Source: Cladopsammia gracilis
Lineage: Eukaryota > Cnidaria > Anthozoa > Scleractinia > Dendrophylliidae
Length of the DNA: 64,000 nucleotides
NCBI GenBank assembly: GCA_022457155.1
Contig: JAJGOT010000358.1
Location: 369,501-433,500 of the forward strand
Direction of reading: 5' to 3'
The notes under the pieces: model-generated
What the model saw: the letters and a program-made list of their open reading frames with translations, nothing else
Database searches by the model: none
Told to the model about the DNA's origin: nothing
In this document: positions 14,644-24,825 of the stretch, in pieces
Position numbering within the stretch: position 1 is the first letter of the stretch
How the letters are laid out: each line of letters begins with the position of its first letter
Program-made: the position numbers and the translations under genes

Positions 14644-17532
14644 CATTTTCCATTTTCTTTCCTTTTTCTGCAGATGTCTCATACGAGGTGAGGTATTTTT
14701 GTGGCTTGTGGTTAAGGCAAAAATTTTGCCTAGCTGAGAGCTTACAGATATTTTTCTTTTAACAGGAACCCATTACACCCTCTGCCCGACCAGGAGTTAC
14801 TTTGAGAGCCGCTACGTTTCGTAAGTCCTAATAGTTTCTGTGCATACACACACAAGACATTAGGCTATTAAACAAAATTTTAAAGAATAAACTTCATATG
14901 TTACTATAGATACTTTAAGTCGTCACACTGGCATCTTTTTCTCAATCGCTTGCACACCCACACAAAAAACCCACATTTGGTCTGTATTTGCAAGAATAAG
15001 AAGAACAAGAAGAAAAAATAGAACGCAGTATATTCGATCTATGACTTCTCTAATGGTATTCTTTCTATAGTCGAGAACGCCTTTTACAGTTCCGATTGCG
15101 TCTTGTCAATCAGTACGCAAAATGCAGAAAGTACAGATACCATGGCCACTAGGAAATCGAGACTTGGTCCTCTGCCAGCCCTCCCTACTCAGGTGAGTTT
15201 AAACTCCCCCCTACTGGGGTCAGTAACCACCCTTCCCTACTTGGGTCAGTTACTACTCTTCCCTACTAGGGTCAGTAACCACCCTTCCCTACTTCGGTCA
15301 GTAACTGCTCTTCCCTTCTGGGGTCTGTAACCACCCTTCCCTACTTGGGTCAGTTACTACTCTTCCCTACTGGGGTCAGTAACCACCCGTCGTACTTGGG
15401 TCAGTTACTACTCTTCCCTACTGGGGTCAGTAACCACCCTTTCCTTTCAGGGGTAATGAGCTCATGTCCCTAGTGAGGTCAGTAACTGCTCTTCCTAACT
15501 GGAGGTAATAATGAGGTCAGTTACTACTCTACACAGAGGTGATGAGTTCCTGTCCCTTCTGGGGTCAGTTACCATTACTTCCTGCTGAGCAGTTACTATC
15601 CTTCACCGCTAGGCAACCCTTATGATGTTGACATTCAGATCAGAAAAAAATCCCAGCAACTGACTTCTTTTAAACAATAAACATGGTTACGTGGCAAAGA
15701 GACTTCAATAGTTCCTTCGTCAACAAAAACGGTACTAGCCGCCATCTTGTTTCTTTTTCTTCTGAACCCACGTGGCACGTTGACTATTTTATGATACAGT
15801 CATGTCTATTATTATCTTCGGGTCTTCCGATCTCTGTCGGCTGTTTTGTTTACCGTGACTCCTCTGAATCAGCACAACAAAATGCAGACTCTAGCGCGAG
15901 TTTTGCCGAGCTTGCATATCAGAGAAATGAAGGTGTTCGGAAATCCGAAATATTCCGGGCTCCGTCCACGCGGACAGACACGAGGACATGTGTCCGGAAT
16001 TATCCGGAATTATTCGGAAGCCGCGCGACAAGGGTTAAAAGTTGAAGTGTTTAAAGACACAGCTGTATCATTAATGATCTATAAGAAAAGAGTAAGATTG
16101 TTTTTAGAACCGTGCTCAAAATCAGTAGTATACAAACTTGGAGAAGACAATCGAAATGGGCTCGTTTGATATTCTGCTTATAGACTGGCGTTTTTCTTTT
16201 ATAGGAAGGTATTTACGAAGAGCCAAAAATTACAAGGAATGTGGCCTACCATCACTTAGCAAAGGATTCACAAGATAATAACGGTATGTTTTGAGTTTGA
16301 ATAATTGCTTTTCTTGTAGAATTATTTTAATGCTACTAACTATAATGATGCAAAGAGCAAGAGACGAAAGTACAGCTCAGTATATTTTATTATGGTCACA
16401 AGAACCATGTCGTATAGCATAATAAACGGCACCGCAGAAAGATATTTCTCAACGGCTTTTAGTTGAATGGTCACACATCCACAGATAACAATCACACTTT
16501 AGGATTCATCCACAGAATCTAAAGTTAGAACCATCTTGTACAGAATAATAATTAGCACCACAGAAAAGTACTGCTCAGTAGCTTTCATTTGAATGGTCAC
16601 ATTTTAGGATTTCATCCGCAGACTCAAAAGTTAGAACCACCTTGTACAGCATAATAAACAGCACCACAGGAAAGTACTGCTCGATAGCTTTCATTTGAAT
16701 GGTCACAGTTTAGGACTTCATGCTCAAAAGTTAGAACCACCATGTACAGCATAATAAACAGCGCCACAGGAAAGTACTGCTCAGTAGCTTTCATTTGCAT
16801 GACCACAGTTAATTGTTTAGGACTTCATGCTCAAAAGTTAGAACCACCATGTACAGCATAAAAAAAAAACAGTACCACAGAATAGTACTGCTTAATTGCT
16901 TTTATTTAATGGTCACACTTTGAAGGATTTAATTTTGGTAATTAGAATTAATAATTAGAATAATTAGAATAATTTTGCATGACTCCCCCTTCATGTATGA
17001 CTCTAGGAATATCAATGTTTCAGGTACAGTTGATAATGTAATTGCAAGTGAGCAATAATTAGAATAATTTTGCATGATAATTAGAATAATTAGAATAATT
17101 TTGCATGACTCCCCCTTCATGTATGACTCTAGGAATATCAATGTTTTAGGTACAGTTGATAATGTAATTGCAAGTGGGCAATAATTAGAATAATTTTGCA
17201 TGATAATTAGAATAATTAGAATAATTTTGCATGACTCCCCCTTCATGTATGACTCTAGGAATATCAATGTCTTAGGTACAGTTGATTATGTAATTGCAAG
17301 TGAGCAATAATTAGAATAATTTTGCATGATAATTAGAATAATTAGAATAATTTTGCATGACTCCCCCTTCATGAATGACTCTAGGAATATTAATGTTTCA
17401 GCTACAGTTGATAATGTAATTGCAAGTGAGCAACAATCACTCCCGGTCAACAATGTCCTCGAACAAGCCACCAACGATGATGGGGACTACGATGATAATG
17501 TCGCTGTCGCCAGTCGTAACAGTAATGCTTGA
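6332..17532 (+). CDS. single-pass membrane receptor-like protein, 11 exons
   Basis: Phase-consistent exons are 6332-6623, 8674-8894, 10954-11077, 13283-13362, 13554-13729, 14440-14468, 14674-14687 (a 14-base microexon), 14766-14820, 15071-15192, 16205-16283 and 17402-17532. They total 1323 bases, or 440 residues plus stop. Residues 1 to about 29 look like a signal peptide (hydrophobic VLFSFNLAVLLTIGGV). The ectodomain has a cysteine cluster in exon 1 (CSTVDCCSCRC) and further cysteines in exons 2 and 3. A membrane helix spans about 266-289 and is followed by MKRKHG as a stop-transfer signal. The tail of about 150 residues carries SYEEP (Tyr311), FYSSD (Tyr336), IYEEP (Tyr375) and AYHHL (Tyr386), which suggests phosphotyrosine/SH2 docking. 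Introns are full of repeats. A poly(A) signal lies 45 bases after the stop. Weak points are the GTTAGT donor of exon 4, its poor polypyrimidine tract, and the alternative acceptor at 13560. I do not recognise the family, and signalling is an inference. Confidence 0.75.
7271..7627. repeat. composite palindromic MITE family, copy 1
   Basis: TTACATCCATTTTAAAATC at 7272 is answered by its inverted counterpart ending at 7531. Between them the motif 'TCAGCAGTGCGATTTATTCC' occurs twice. A second palindrome follows at once (7533-7627), with TGAACTGAGTGGAGTGCAA at one end and its complement at the other. The same two-part unit recurs at 54945-55425 and, inverted, at 62310-62775. This copy lies in intron 1 of the receptor gene. 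Confidence 0.75.
7883..8307. mobile_element. MITE carrying a second nested MITE
   Basis: The outer ends read GGTCGTGTTCTATTGGGA on the left and the complement of GGCCGTGTTCTATAGG on the right. The interior is rich in TTGGTTGA/CAACCAACC repeats. Nested within it, 8115-8293 is a separate near-perfect palindrome whose arms contain TTTGCACGATGACGTCA and GTAGTAGTAG. Neither has coding capacity. Confidence 0.65.
9171..9500. repeat. TTAA-ended repeat with ~85-bp minisatellite
   Basis: It begins TTAACCCTTTTATCCCAAGG, then GGAGACATG. About three copies follow of an 85-base unit containing GACCATTCAAATGAAACC and GCATGGTACCATTTGTT. The same unit and ends occur at 18489-18917 and 49666-49871, so this is a dispersed TTAA element family with an internal tandem array. 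The right end is not clear here. Confidence 0.65.
10100..10385. repeat. ~44-bp minisatellite
   Basis: About seven tandem units of 44-45 bases contain ACGTGGAAATTTCCATGTTC and GGCAGCACAATGCAAAG. It lies in intron 2 of the receptor gene. The overlapping minus-strand frames with repeated MEISTLL-type peptides are repeat artefacts. Confidence 0.9.
10413..10897. mobile_element. mariner-type MITE (TA target)
   Basis: The terminal inverted repeats begin CAGT(G/C)AAACCTGTATTAAG and are flanked by TA at 10411-10412 and 10898-10899. The interior repeats the motif TATTAAGCGGACAC in both orientations and has no open frame. The CAGT ends and TA duplication are typical of Tc1/mariner derivatives. It lies in intron 2 of the receptor gene. 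Confidence 0.75.
11995..12125. repeat. dispersed repeat fragment
   Basis: The segment with TTGAAATCAAGAGCGAGATC and ACGAGGTCGCGTGTCAA recurs at about 26805-26920. The stretch just before it (11831-11920) recurs at about 22605-22690. No coding function is evident. Confidence 0.6.
12470..12750 (-). mobile_element. LINE 3' fragment (reverse transcriptase C-terminus)
   Basis: The minus strand encodes an 80-90 residue stretch with C-G-T...VEDEIHFLFHCPIYS...LWDEFY. This Cys/His arrangement is typical of the C-terminal end of CR1/L2-like non-LTR reverse transcriptases. It is followed by a stop and AT-rich sequence. The element is 5'-truncated and lies in intron 3 of the receptor gene. Confidence 0.65.
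14606..14645. repeat. AAT microsatellite
   Basis: About 13 AAT/ATA triplets sit just upstream of the polypyrimidine tract for the 14-base microexon at 14674-14687. Confidence 0.9.
15190..15600. repeat. CCCTACTGGGGTCAGTAAC minisatellite
   Basis: Alternating units of about 25 bases (CTTCCCTACTGGGGTCAGTA and a TTGGGTCAGTTACTACT variant) begin at the exon 9 splice donor and decay toward 15600. The array appears to start within a few bases of the exon boundary. Confidence 0.85.
16380..16925. repeat. ~105-bp tandem repeat array
   Basis: About five units share TTGTACAGCATAATAAACAG, GAAAGTACTGCTC and TTTCATTTGAATGGTCAC. This is the inverted orientation of the array at 42245-42680 and is related to the 85-base unit at 9171 and 18489. 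It sits in the last intron of the receptor gene. Confidence 0.85.
16931..17430. repeat. 126-bp tandem array covering a splice acceptor
   Basis: CATGACTCCCCCTTCATG recurs at 126-base spacing four times (around 16979, 17105, 17231 and 17357). Because 126 is divisible by three, a minus-strand frame stays open with a 42-residue period; it is an artefact. Each unit contains a copy of the acceptor (TTTCAG or a variant) and the first bases of the receptor gene's last exon. Only the last unit continues into the full exon. Confidence 0.85.
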
Positions 17533-17576
17533 GAAGCATCACAAACATAAACAACAACAACAACAACGCACGACAA

Positions 17577-17582
17577 AATAAA
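17577..17582 (+). promoter_or_regulatory. poly(A) signal of the receptor gene
   Basis: AATAAA lies 45 bases after the TGA at 17530-17532, behind a CAA-rich stretch. It supports ending the gene here rather than at the distant in-phase exon-like sequence at 25019. Confidence 0.55.
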
Positions 17583-17699
17583 AACACTCTATAATATTGC
17601 CTTCAAATCAATAGGCAATTTGCGAGTTGCTTTTTGCCTCGTTATCAAAGCGAGGTTTATTGCTCATCTCCGGACTTACACACAAACGTATATCCCCTC

Positions 17700-17965
17700 C
17701 GAAGGGGGAGGGGTGAATGCAACCCCCCCCCCCCCCCCCCCCCCCTGGGTTCTTGCGGTGTTACAATATTTCGGAAATATTTTTCATCTTATTTTACATG
17801 ATTTTTTTTTCACCGAAAAAAAGGAGAAACACGCATTTGTTATTTAAAAATGGCTTGACCTCATACTTCTGTTGACGTCATATCCGGTACCATAGCAACC
17901 GATTGTCGCCAAATGTTACCAAAATGTGTCACAAGGGTAAACGAACAGCTACTAAAGACGGTATG
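17700..17965. repeat. dispersed repeat with poly-C tract
   Basis: A run of about 23 C is followed by GTTACAATATTTCGGAAATA and by ACGTCATATCCGGTACCATAG. Related sequence, each next to a homopolymer tract, occurs near 30097 and 37556 (poly-G) and near 47120-47175 (poly-A). This suggests one repeat family that carries a purine/pyrimidine tract. Confidence 0.65.
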
Positions 17966-17969
17966 TGCT

Positions 17970-18480
17970 AATAGTAAATAGTTAAAAAAAAGAAACAATC
18001 GGAGAAAAACCTAAAGGGGATGGCATCCACTCCCCACTCCCTTGTATGTCCCAGAACAAAGCCTCGCTTAGGAAACGAGGTATAAAGCAACTCGAAAGTG
18101 GCGTATTCACACAGTAAATGTAATTGTATGAGTGCTGAGAAGGGTGAAATCATTACAAGTCAGTAGCATACTAAATGGAAATTAATGCTCTGAGAGAGCT
18201 CAGAGACAATTAGAGTTAATTAAGATTTTATAGGTGTATTGTAGTATTACAATGTAACAGTATGTTATATATTATCTAAATATATTGTCAAACAAATGGT
18301 AACTTAGCTGAGCTGAGAACAGCTGGTGTGTGATATTAGGACCAGCAACAGTTCGAACAACGATAAACAACCTCAAGGGGTAGGGGGTAGCGTAAGGACG
18401 GGAAAGGTATACGGGAGATACATCAAACAAAATACACGATAAAACGAACCTGAATGCAAGGCTGGCACCACGACAATGGG
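17970..18480. other. non-coding stretch
   Basis: AT-rich sequence downstream of the receptor gene. No gene, inverted repeat or tandem array could be supported. Confidence 0.5.
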
Positions 18481-18488
18481 CTGATTAA

Positions 18489-18917
18489 CCCTTTAAAATT
18501 AAAGTTTTTAAAATATTAATAAAACAAACAGTGCCATGCAAAAGCACTGTCGAGGAGGTTTCATTTGAATGGTTACATCATAGGATTTCATCCACAGACT
18601 CAAAAGTTAGAACAAATGGTACCATGCAAAAGTACTGCTGAAGAGGTTTCATTTGAATGGTCACACCATAGGATTTCATCCACAGACTCAAAAGTTAGAA
18701 CAAATGGTACCATGCAAATGTACTGATAAAGAGGTTTCATCTGAACGGTCACACCATAGGATTTCGACAACAGACTCAAAAGTTAGAACAAATGGTACCA
18801 TGCAAAAGTACTGCTGAAGAGGTTTCATTTGATGGTCACACCATAGGATTTCATCCACAGATTAAAAAGTTAGAACTATACTATATGTCTCCATATTTGA
18901 CCCTGGCAGTGAAAGGG
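18489..18917. mobile_element. TTAA MITE with internal ~85-bp minisatellite
   Basis: TTAA target copies lie at 18485-18488 and 18918-18921. The ends are CCCTTTAAAATT and the complement of CCCTTTCACTGCCAGGGTC. Inside are about four units containing ATGGTACCATGCAAAAGTAC and AGGTTTCATTTGAATGGT. CCCTTT ends with TTAA targets fit the piggyBac-like group. No transposase frame is present. Confidence 0.75.
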
Positions 18918-19929
18918 TTAAACAAAATCAACTAGCCCATTGCCGCAAAGCCAGCTTTGTATTCGGTCTGTTTTATTACACTTCAAGTGACGTCTGGCTA
19001 GAGCATCTCTACATTAGAGATCTGAAACCTCTGCATTCAAAGGTTTCTAAAAGACATGATGAGAGGGGAGGGGTGAGAATGCTTCACCTCAGTTTGAAAG
19101 GGGCACTGTCCGACTTATTTCCAGTGCGACTTTGAAAGCCAAGAAACATCTTTTTAGGAGCGATGTCACCATTTTGAGGGTTACTTTAAAAAGCCCAAAA
19201 AGACATATTTATATCAGTGAAAACCCAACAATAATGATCCAGTTTTCAGTTTCAAATTATTCTACAAGTGCTCTAAGAGTAAAAATAAGTGTCTTGGACT
19301 GCAGATGGCCAGGATGGAAATGGATTGCATCTTGAAAAAAAATGGGCTAATTTTTTCAAGTTTATCTCTTCCTTCTTTAAAAAAAATGCTAAAAAAACTC
19401 TGAATATGGTTTATTTTCTCTTTCAGAATTCACTTGATATCTTCCTCTTATTGTTCTATTAACATTTCGTGTACGACAATGGTACTTAGTTTTAAGTTGG
19501 GGCAGTTTTGACCCAAGAACCTCAAAATCACCAAGACATAGCTCTTTTAACACTGCACCAGAAAAGTAAATATAATGGTCATCTGATTTTGTTAACAATT
19601 ACTCTGTGAATGTACAGAAACTAGTATTGGTTATCTTTGGCTGCGGATGGCCAGGATGGAAATTAATTGCAACTTGAAAAATTTGGCCGTTTTTTTTTTC
19701 AAGTTCTCCCCGTGTATCTTAGAAAAATCGTAAAAAACTGATTATGGCCTGTATCTCCTTCGAGTAATCACTAGATATTTTCATTTCTAAGGAAACGATT
19801 CTTATGAAAACTCAACAAAATCCCCATGACTTTCCCCCTTTACATTACACGCACACGCACAGTACACGCACACGTACAGTACACGCACATGGACGAATGA
19901 GGATGTTGATTTCAAGTCGGCAACTTCTG

Positions 19930-20045
19930 ATAACAATCACATTCATCCACAGAATCAAAAGTTAGAACCACCTTTTATAGCATAATAAACAGCACCACTA
20001 GAAAGTACTGCTCATGATCAGTAGCTTTCATTTCACACCAACGGT
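19930..20045. repeat. single unit of the dispersed ~105-bp repeat
   Basis: A CATTCATCCACAGAATC... AGCATAATAAACAGCACC unit matches the 16380-16925 array, here as a lone, diverged copy. The surrounding 18930-20300 region shows no supportable gene. Confidence 0.55.
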
Positions 20046-20305
20046 TAAACATGTTTAGATGTTGTTTAGTTTAACTACGTTTTTAGCCTCTATCTTGAAC
20101 GTTTTGAAATGTATATGACTCAAACTACCTGGAATGGTAATAAAGTCAATAAAATTTCTTTTAGTAAAGATTTCACTCCAAATATTACGGAAGGTTAGGA
20201 GGTATTTTTCTAAACCTGTTTTAAACTAAACAACATTGAAACATGTTTAAGCGTTGGTGTGAATGGGGTGTTAGAGTTCTTAGATAAGGAGTCTTAAGGA
20301 TCTTA

Positions 20306-20787
20306 GGCCCCGTCCACACTTATCCGGATATTTTTGAATCCGCAACTTTTTTGTTGCGGATTAGAAAATATTCGCGTCCACACGTATCCGGATACGCTCT
20401 AGCAGCCAGGGCTCCTCTTTAAATGTCGTCAAAAAAGCATACGAAAAGGCCAAGTTCAAATCAAAGTTCAACTGTAAACACGTTATGAGACTAGAAATAA
20501 GTCCATGTAGAAGTGAAGCGATAACATTTCGGTCGGCCATGTTGAATATTCGTGCGGTTAAAGACTGGATCTGATACTGGTACGTCAGCGTATTCAAAAA
20601 AATATCCGGATTCGACCGTCCACACGATGCCGTACTCGTAGCGTATTCAAAAATTTCCACTCTGGAGAGCGAATTAAAAAAGTTGCGGATTCGTGAGCCG
20701 AATTCTCTGGATACGTGTGGACGGAAGGCCAATCCGCAACAAAAATGTGGCGGATTAAAAAATATCCGGATACGTGTGGACGGGGCC
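20306..20787. mobile_element. GGCCCC-ended MITE, TTA target
   Basis: The terminal repeats begin GGCCCCGTCCACAC(T/G)TATCC at both ends. They are flanked by TTA at 20303-20305 and 20788-20790. Sub-terminal copies of TATCCGGATA recur inside. A three-base TTA duplication fits the PIF/Harbinger group. It is non-coding. Confidence 0.75.
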
Positions 20788-21428
20788 TTAGACCTTACAT
20801 TCTAGAATTTCAGTTATGACAGGTAAATAACAGGTGACACAGGTAGGTAACAGGTAAAATATGTATATTTTTAATAATATATTGTATCGGAATAAATTAA
20901 CAGTAAATTAGAGGTAAACGCTAACAAAGAGAAATAAAGTGCGTTATACACAAAAAGAAAGATCTGCTTTCAGGTGCCTAGTGATTTATATTTATGGGTA
21001 TATCCAGCGGATGTGTTCATTGCTATCGCTACATCCAGGGTTGGGAGGTTATAACCGAGGGAGATATTGTTATCTTTAGCAATAAGATGCGCCTATACAC
21101 GGGAGGGCTTATAAGCGGGGGGGAGGGAGGGCCTTTGGTTTTAACCGCCCTCGCTCGGCTTACTTCGCTCACCGATATCTTTTAACCCGATATCCCCTAC
21201 GATTTTGTGGAATACAATGTATATCACCGACCATTTACTTTCAGACTAATGCGAAATAAACTGATGTTAACTCAGCTGTTGTGTTCGTTTTATGCTCTTT
21301 ACGTTTTGACTTATAGTCCCCATAGGAAACAATTGTGGGGGCTGGGGATTTTTCATTCATCACGGCATAGAGTGAAAAGCAGATTATTTTTTTCCACCAA
21401 TGCAGTCTTCATTGTATTTTTTTTTCCT

Positions 21429-22446
21429 GTGCCCAAGTTCAGGAGTTGCCATAAAGCCATTATGGTAATAACCTGGAGGGCACATTGTATACATAATTGT
21501 ATATGAGTTTATATACATACAGCAGTTTGCAAAAATTTTGAACCCCCCAAAATATATCATTATATCCAGGTATATAGCATTGTTAGAGAGCAGGGATATA
21601 ATGATATATTTCGGGGGGGGGGGGGTCAAAATTTTACAAACTGCTGTATTCAATTGAACAAGTAAAGAAAGAAATACGTATCACTCTTGAAGCAAACAAG
21701 AAAATTGTCAACTTCCTTGACGTAACGCTCGACTTGACTACTGAAAAATTCAAGCAGTATTCAAAACCAGAAACCACCCCACTCTATGTGCATAGTAAAT
21801 CAAACCACCCACCGAACATTATCAGAAATATTTTTAAAGCGATAAATCCACAGATTTTAAAACGAGATGGCGGAACCACCAAACGTATTTTAAACATGAG
21901 AAAAAGCAAAATATAATGACACTGAGCTAAGCAAATATCTGTGGCAATTGAAGAAAAAAAGAGAAGAATTCACATGCAATTTCGTGGAAGATCCTCGCAA
22001 AGGCTAGAGCCTACACTAACCTCACTAAACGCTGTAATTTATGCATCACATGGAAATTTTTTATTATAACGAAACCGCAATTGGCGACCTTCAACAAACG
22101 CAATGAACTCGTATCAACTTGCAGACACCAACGAAAATACATTCTTATATATAATTGATCGTACATTAAACAGTAAGTATGTAATTTTTAAATTTTTGAA
22201 TTTTAACGGTCTGATGTAACGATGTCGCGCGATCACGTTGCTGATGTAAACCTTAACTATACTTCAGTGTGTATGGAAATTAACTAATGAGTGGATCAAC
22301 ATCACTTGTTGGTCTACGAAACGAGCTGTATTAAAATACATATGTGTTCATTTCGAGTGGTCTATATATATATATATATTATGTATAAAATGTGCCCTCC
22401 CGGTTGTTACCATAATGGCTTTATGGCAACTCCTGAACTTGGGCAC
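21429..22446. repeat. inverted repeats flanking a retroelement fragment
   Basis: A block of about 65 bases at 21429-21493 (GTGCCCAAGTTCAGGAGTTG...) is repeated in inverted form at 22383-22446. An inner inverted pair lies at about 21526-21650, around a poly-G run. The Penelope-like fragment lies between the outer repeats. Confidence 0.7.
21660..21915 (+). mobile_element. Penelope-like reverse transcriptase fragment
   Basis: The plus strand encodes VNFLDVTLDL, then YSKPETTPLYVHSKSNHPP and IIRNIFKAIN. This is the NFLDV...NHPP...I stretch seen in the thumb region of Penelope-like reverse transcriptases. The frame decays after about 80 codons with stops and A-runs, so the fragment is dead. Confidence 0.6.
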
Positions 22447-22449
22447 ACA

Positions 22450-23040
22450 CACAACTGGGGACCCGACACGAGTATTACCACAAAAAAAAAATACAAAATA
22501 AAATTCAATAACGCTGACTCTTTACGTTGAGTCTCTTCAATTCTCTTATAAAAATAAAAAGTATGACTTCACTTCATTCAGTAGCTGACACTTAAAATAC
22601 CTTAAATGGAAAGTTGTATAAAACACAAAACTTGCAGGAACAAAAATCCTACAGCAGTAATTGGCGAACACAACATCAAACGACGCCATGCATTGTCTTT
22701 TTTTGTTTTTGTTTTTGTTTTGTTTTGTTTATTCCACTTTATTATTCAACTGTGACGTCATTTTACCATATAAGGGAAAGAGAACACGCAAAATATCCGA
22801 GCGTATTACACAGTAGATTGCCGTATTACACCTTAGCATCCCGGTTTCAAGACACAAGCTATCATAATGATATAAGAATTTCAGTCGAATAATAAATCCC
22901 TTATTCGATGTTTTAACAGATAATACGTGCGGACATTTTACTCATTGCTCGCATTTTTTCTCGCCCCTGCGGAGCTCGAAAAATACTACGCAACTCGTAA
23001 AATATCCGCGTGTATTACCTACTAAACCATCGAATAAGGT
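22450..23040. other. non-coding, repeat-derived stretch
   Basis: It contains a copy of the 11831-11920 repeat and T/G-rich low complexity at about 22698-22735. It also has a pair of inverted motifs around 22880-23040 (AATAAATCCCTTATTCGATG and CATCGAATAAGG). No gene is supportable. Confidence 0.45.
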
Positions 23041-23546
23041 GTATTTATTAGCGTTATTAAATCCTTACAATTTACAAAATATATAAATATAACAGAAACG
23101 TTACATAAAACTAACAATACAAGGCTACAACTTAAAACTAGCTATTTGGATATATTTATTTATTACAGATTATAATTCTTAAACACAGATACACAATAAA
23201 TAACGGAGGACAAAGAACAAATACGGGGTTTGGAGAGAAATATTCGCTTGTAAAGCAATCCTTAATTTTGGATGCTATTTGCATCTATTAAGGGCTTCCA
23301 TTTATTGTAAAAAGTTCTCATCTGGAGAGTTAGACCTAGTTGCAATTCGTTTTTCAATTTCAGTTTTACTTACAACTATAGCTTGGAACATTGATATAGA
23401 TAATGGCTCCTCTTTAACACTACAGCAATAAATACAATATTTCGCGATTAGAATTAAATTATGATTGATAAGTTTATCAAACTTGTCTCTTTTAAAGTGC
23501 TACTACGATCAAATTTTTGATTTTCATTTTTTTACATTTTCGTGTA

Positions 23547-23935
23547 TTATTAGACTTCCTTACTCATCTTGCCAAATTTCAATTCATTAGGCACATCAGA
23601 AGTCATTTAATTTTAACATTTATTTCCGAGAATTTACGGCCGCCATTAAAAAACCTTGTTCCAAGGCTTGGTTGCGAAAATTGAAAATTGCACGAAAAGC
23701 AACAAAAACTTTAGACTCGTTCTTCGTGCAATTTTCTATGCTGATTGTTATTATAATTTCAACCTGTGAGGTATGTTTGAGTCTTTTACGTCACTTTCTC
23801 CCATTCGCAACCAAGCCTTGGAACAAGGTTTTTTAATGGCGGCCGTAAATTCTCGGAAATAAATGTTAAAATTAAATGACTTCTGATGTGCCTAATGAAT
23901 TGAAATTTGGCAAGATGAGTAAGGAAGTCTAATAG
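23547..23935. mobile_element. nested palindromic MITE (TA target)
   Basis: The terminal repeats are about 130 bases long and nearly perfect, beginning (T/C)TATTAGACTTCCTTACTC. TA lies at 23545-23546 and 23936-23937. The right arm of the host element, around 26390-26400, carries the uninterrupted site (TTCGTGTACTGTACAG on the complement). It is non-coding. Confidence 0.85.
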
Positions 23936-24109
23936 TACTGTACAGCCCCCGAAATGATCCCGACCCCGAAATGATCCCCAAATCGACCCCGACCCCGAAA
24001 TGATCCCCATTTTTTTCACACTGACCCCGAAATGATCCCCAAGTAATTTTTGGAATGGAATGGCCTTCCATCCAGAGAAAGCTGGAATGAATAAAATAAA
24101 GGCAGTTAA

Positions 24110-24825
24110 GGTTACAGTGTACTTACAGATCGAAAATTTATTGAAAATTTTTTTTGGCGTTAAAATAAAGTTTACAGAATGAACTTTCATCCAAAAAAAA
24201 GTATCGAAAAACAGTGAAAATTGACGGAGAAATGACGGTATAACTTTTGTGGGCGGAGTTTGTTTATTAAGCGATATGTTTTTTTTAAGTGCCGTTTTCT
24301 CAAAGTTAATTTTTCGCTTGTTGGGAACACTTTAAAGAGCTACAACTCAAAGGGAATTTGTTCGATTTTCCTTAAATTTGGACAGAAGCTAGGCTAACAT
24401 ATAGTCAATAAAACCTTGCCGGCGAATTTCTTAATTCCAAAAACTTTTTCGTCAAGAGGCATTTCCGTGCGATCATTCCAATTTTTTTCTCCCCTTTTCG
24501 AAAATATTCTGTAACTTTTCACTGCAATTGAATATGGAAAATCGCCGACACGTTTTTTAGCGCTTCGTGTCCGGAAACCCGAGAACAAATCAAATTAGCA
24601 AAATATAATAATCGCTTTGAGTTATAGCGTTTTAAAGCTGATTCGGACGTTCGAATTTAGACGTCGTAAAAAATTCGACAATTCATTTTATTACCAAATG
24701 GTTTCCATATTAAGATAGCCAGCTCTATAATCTTTAATTTGATATTTGGGTTTAGGTATATTAAGTGTAATCTTAACACGCTAGAGCTGTTATAATGGAG
24801 ACACCCCCGAAGGTACACTGTAACC
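24110..24825. mobile_element. nested 716-bp TTAA element
   Basis: The 13-base perfect terminal repeat GGTTACAGTGTAC is flanked by TTAA at 24106-24109 and 24826-24829. The right arm of the host element keeps the empty site with a single TTAA (GGCAGTTAAGAAAAG on the complement, around 26190). There is no long frame, so this is a non-autonomous TTAA element. Confidence 0.85.

Noticed and set aside
16929..17474. Minus-strand frames with a 42-residue repeat (MKGESCKIILIILII).
   Set aside because: They come from the 126-base tandem array; the same DNA on the plus strand explains an exon with a working acceptor and a stop.
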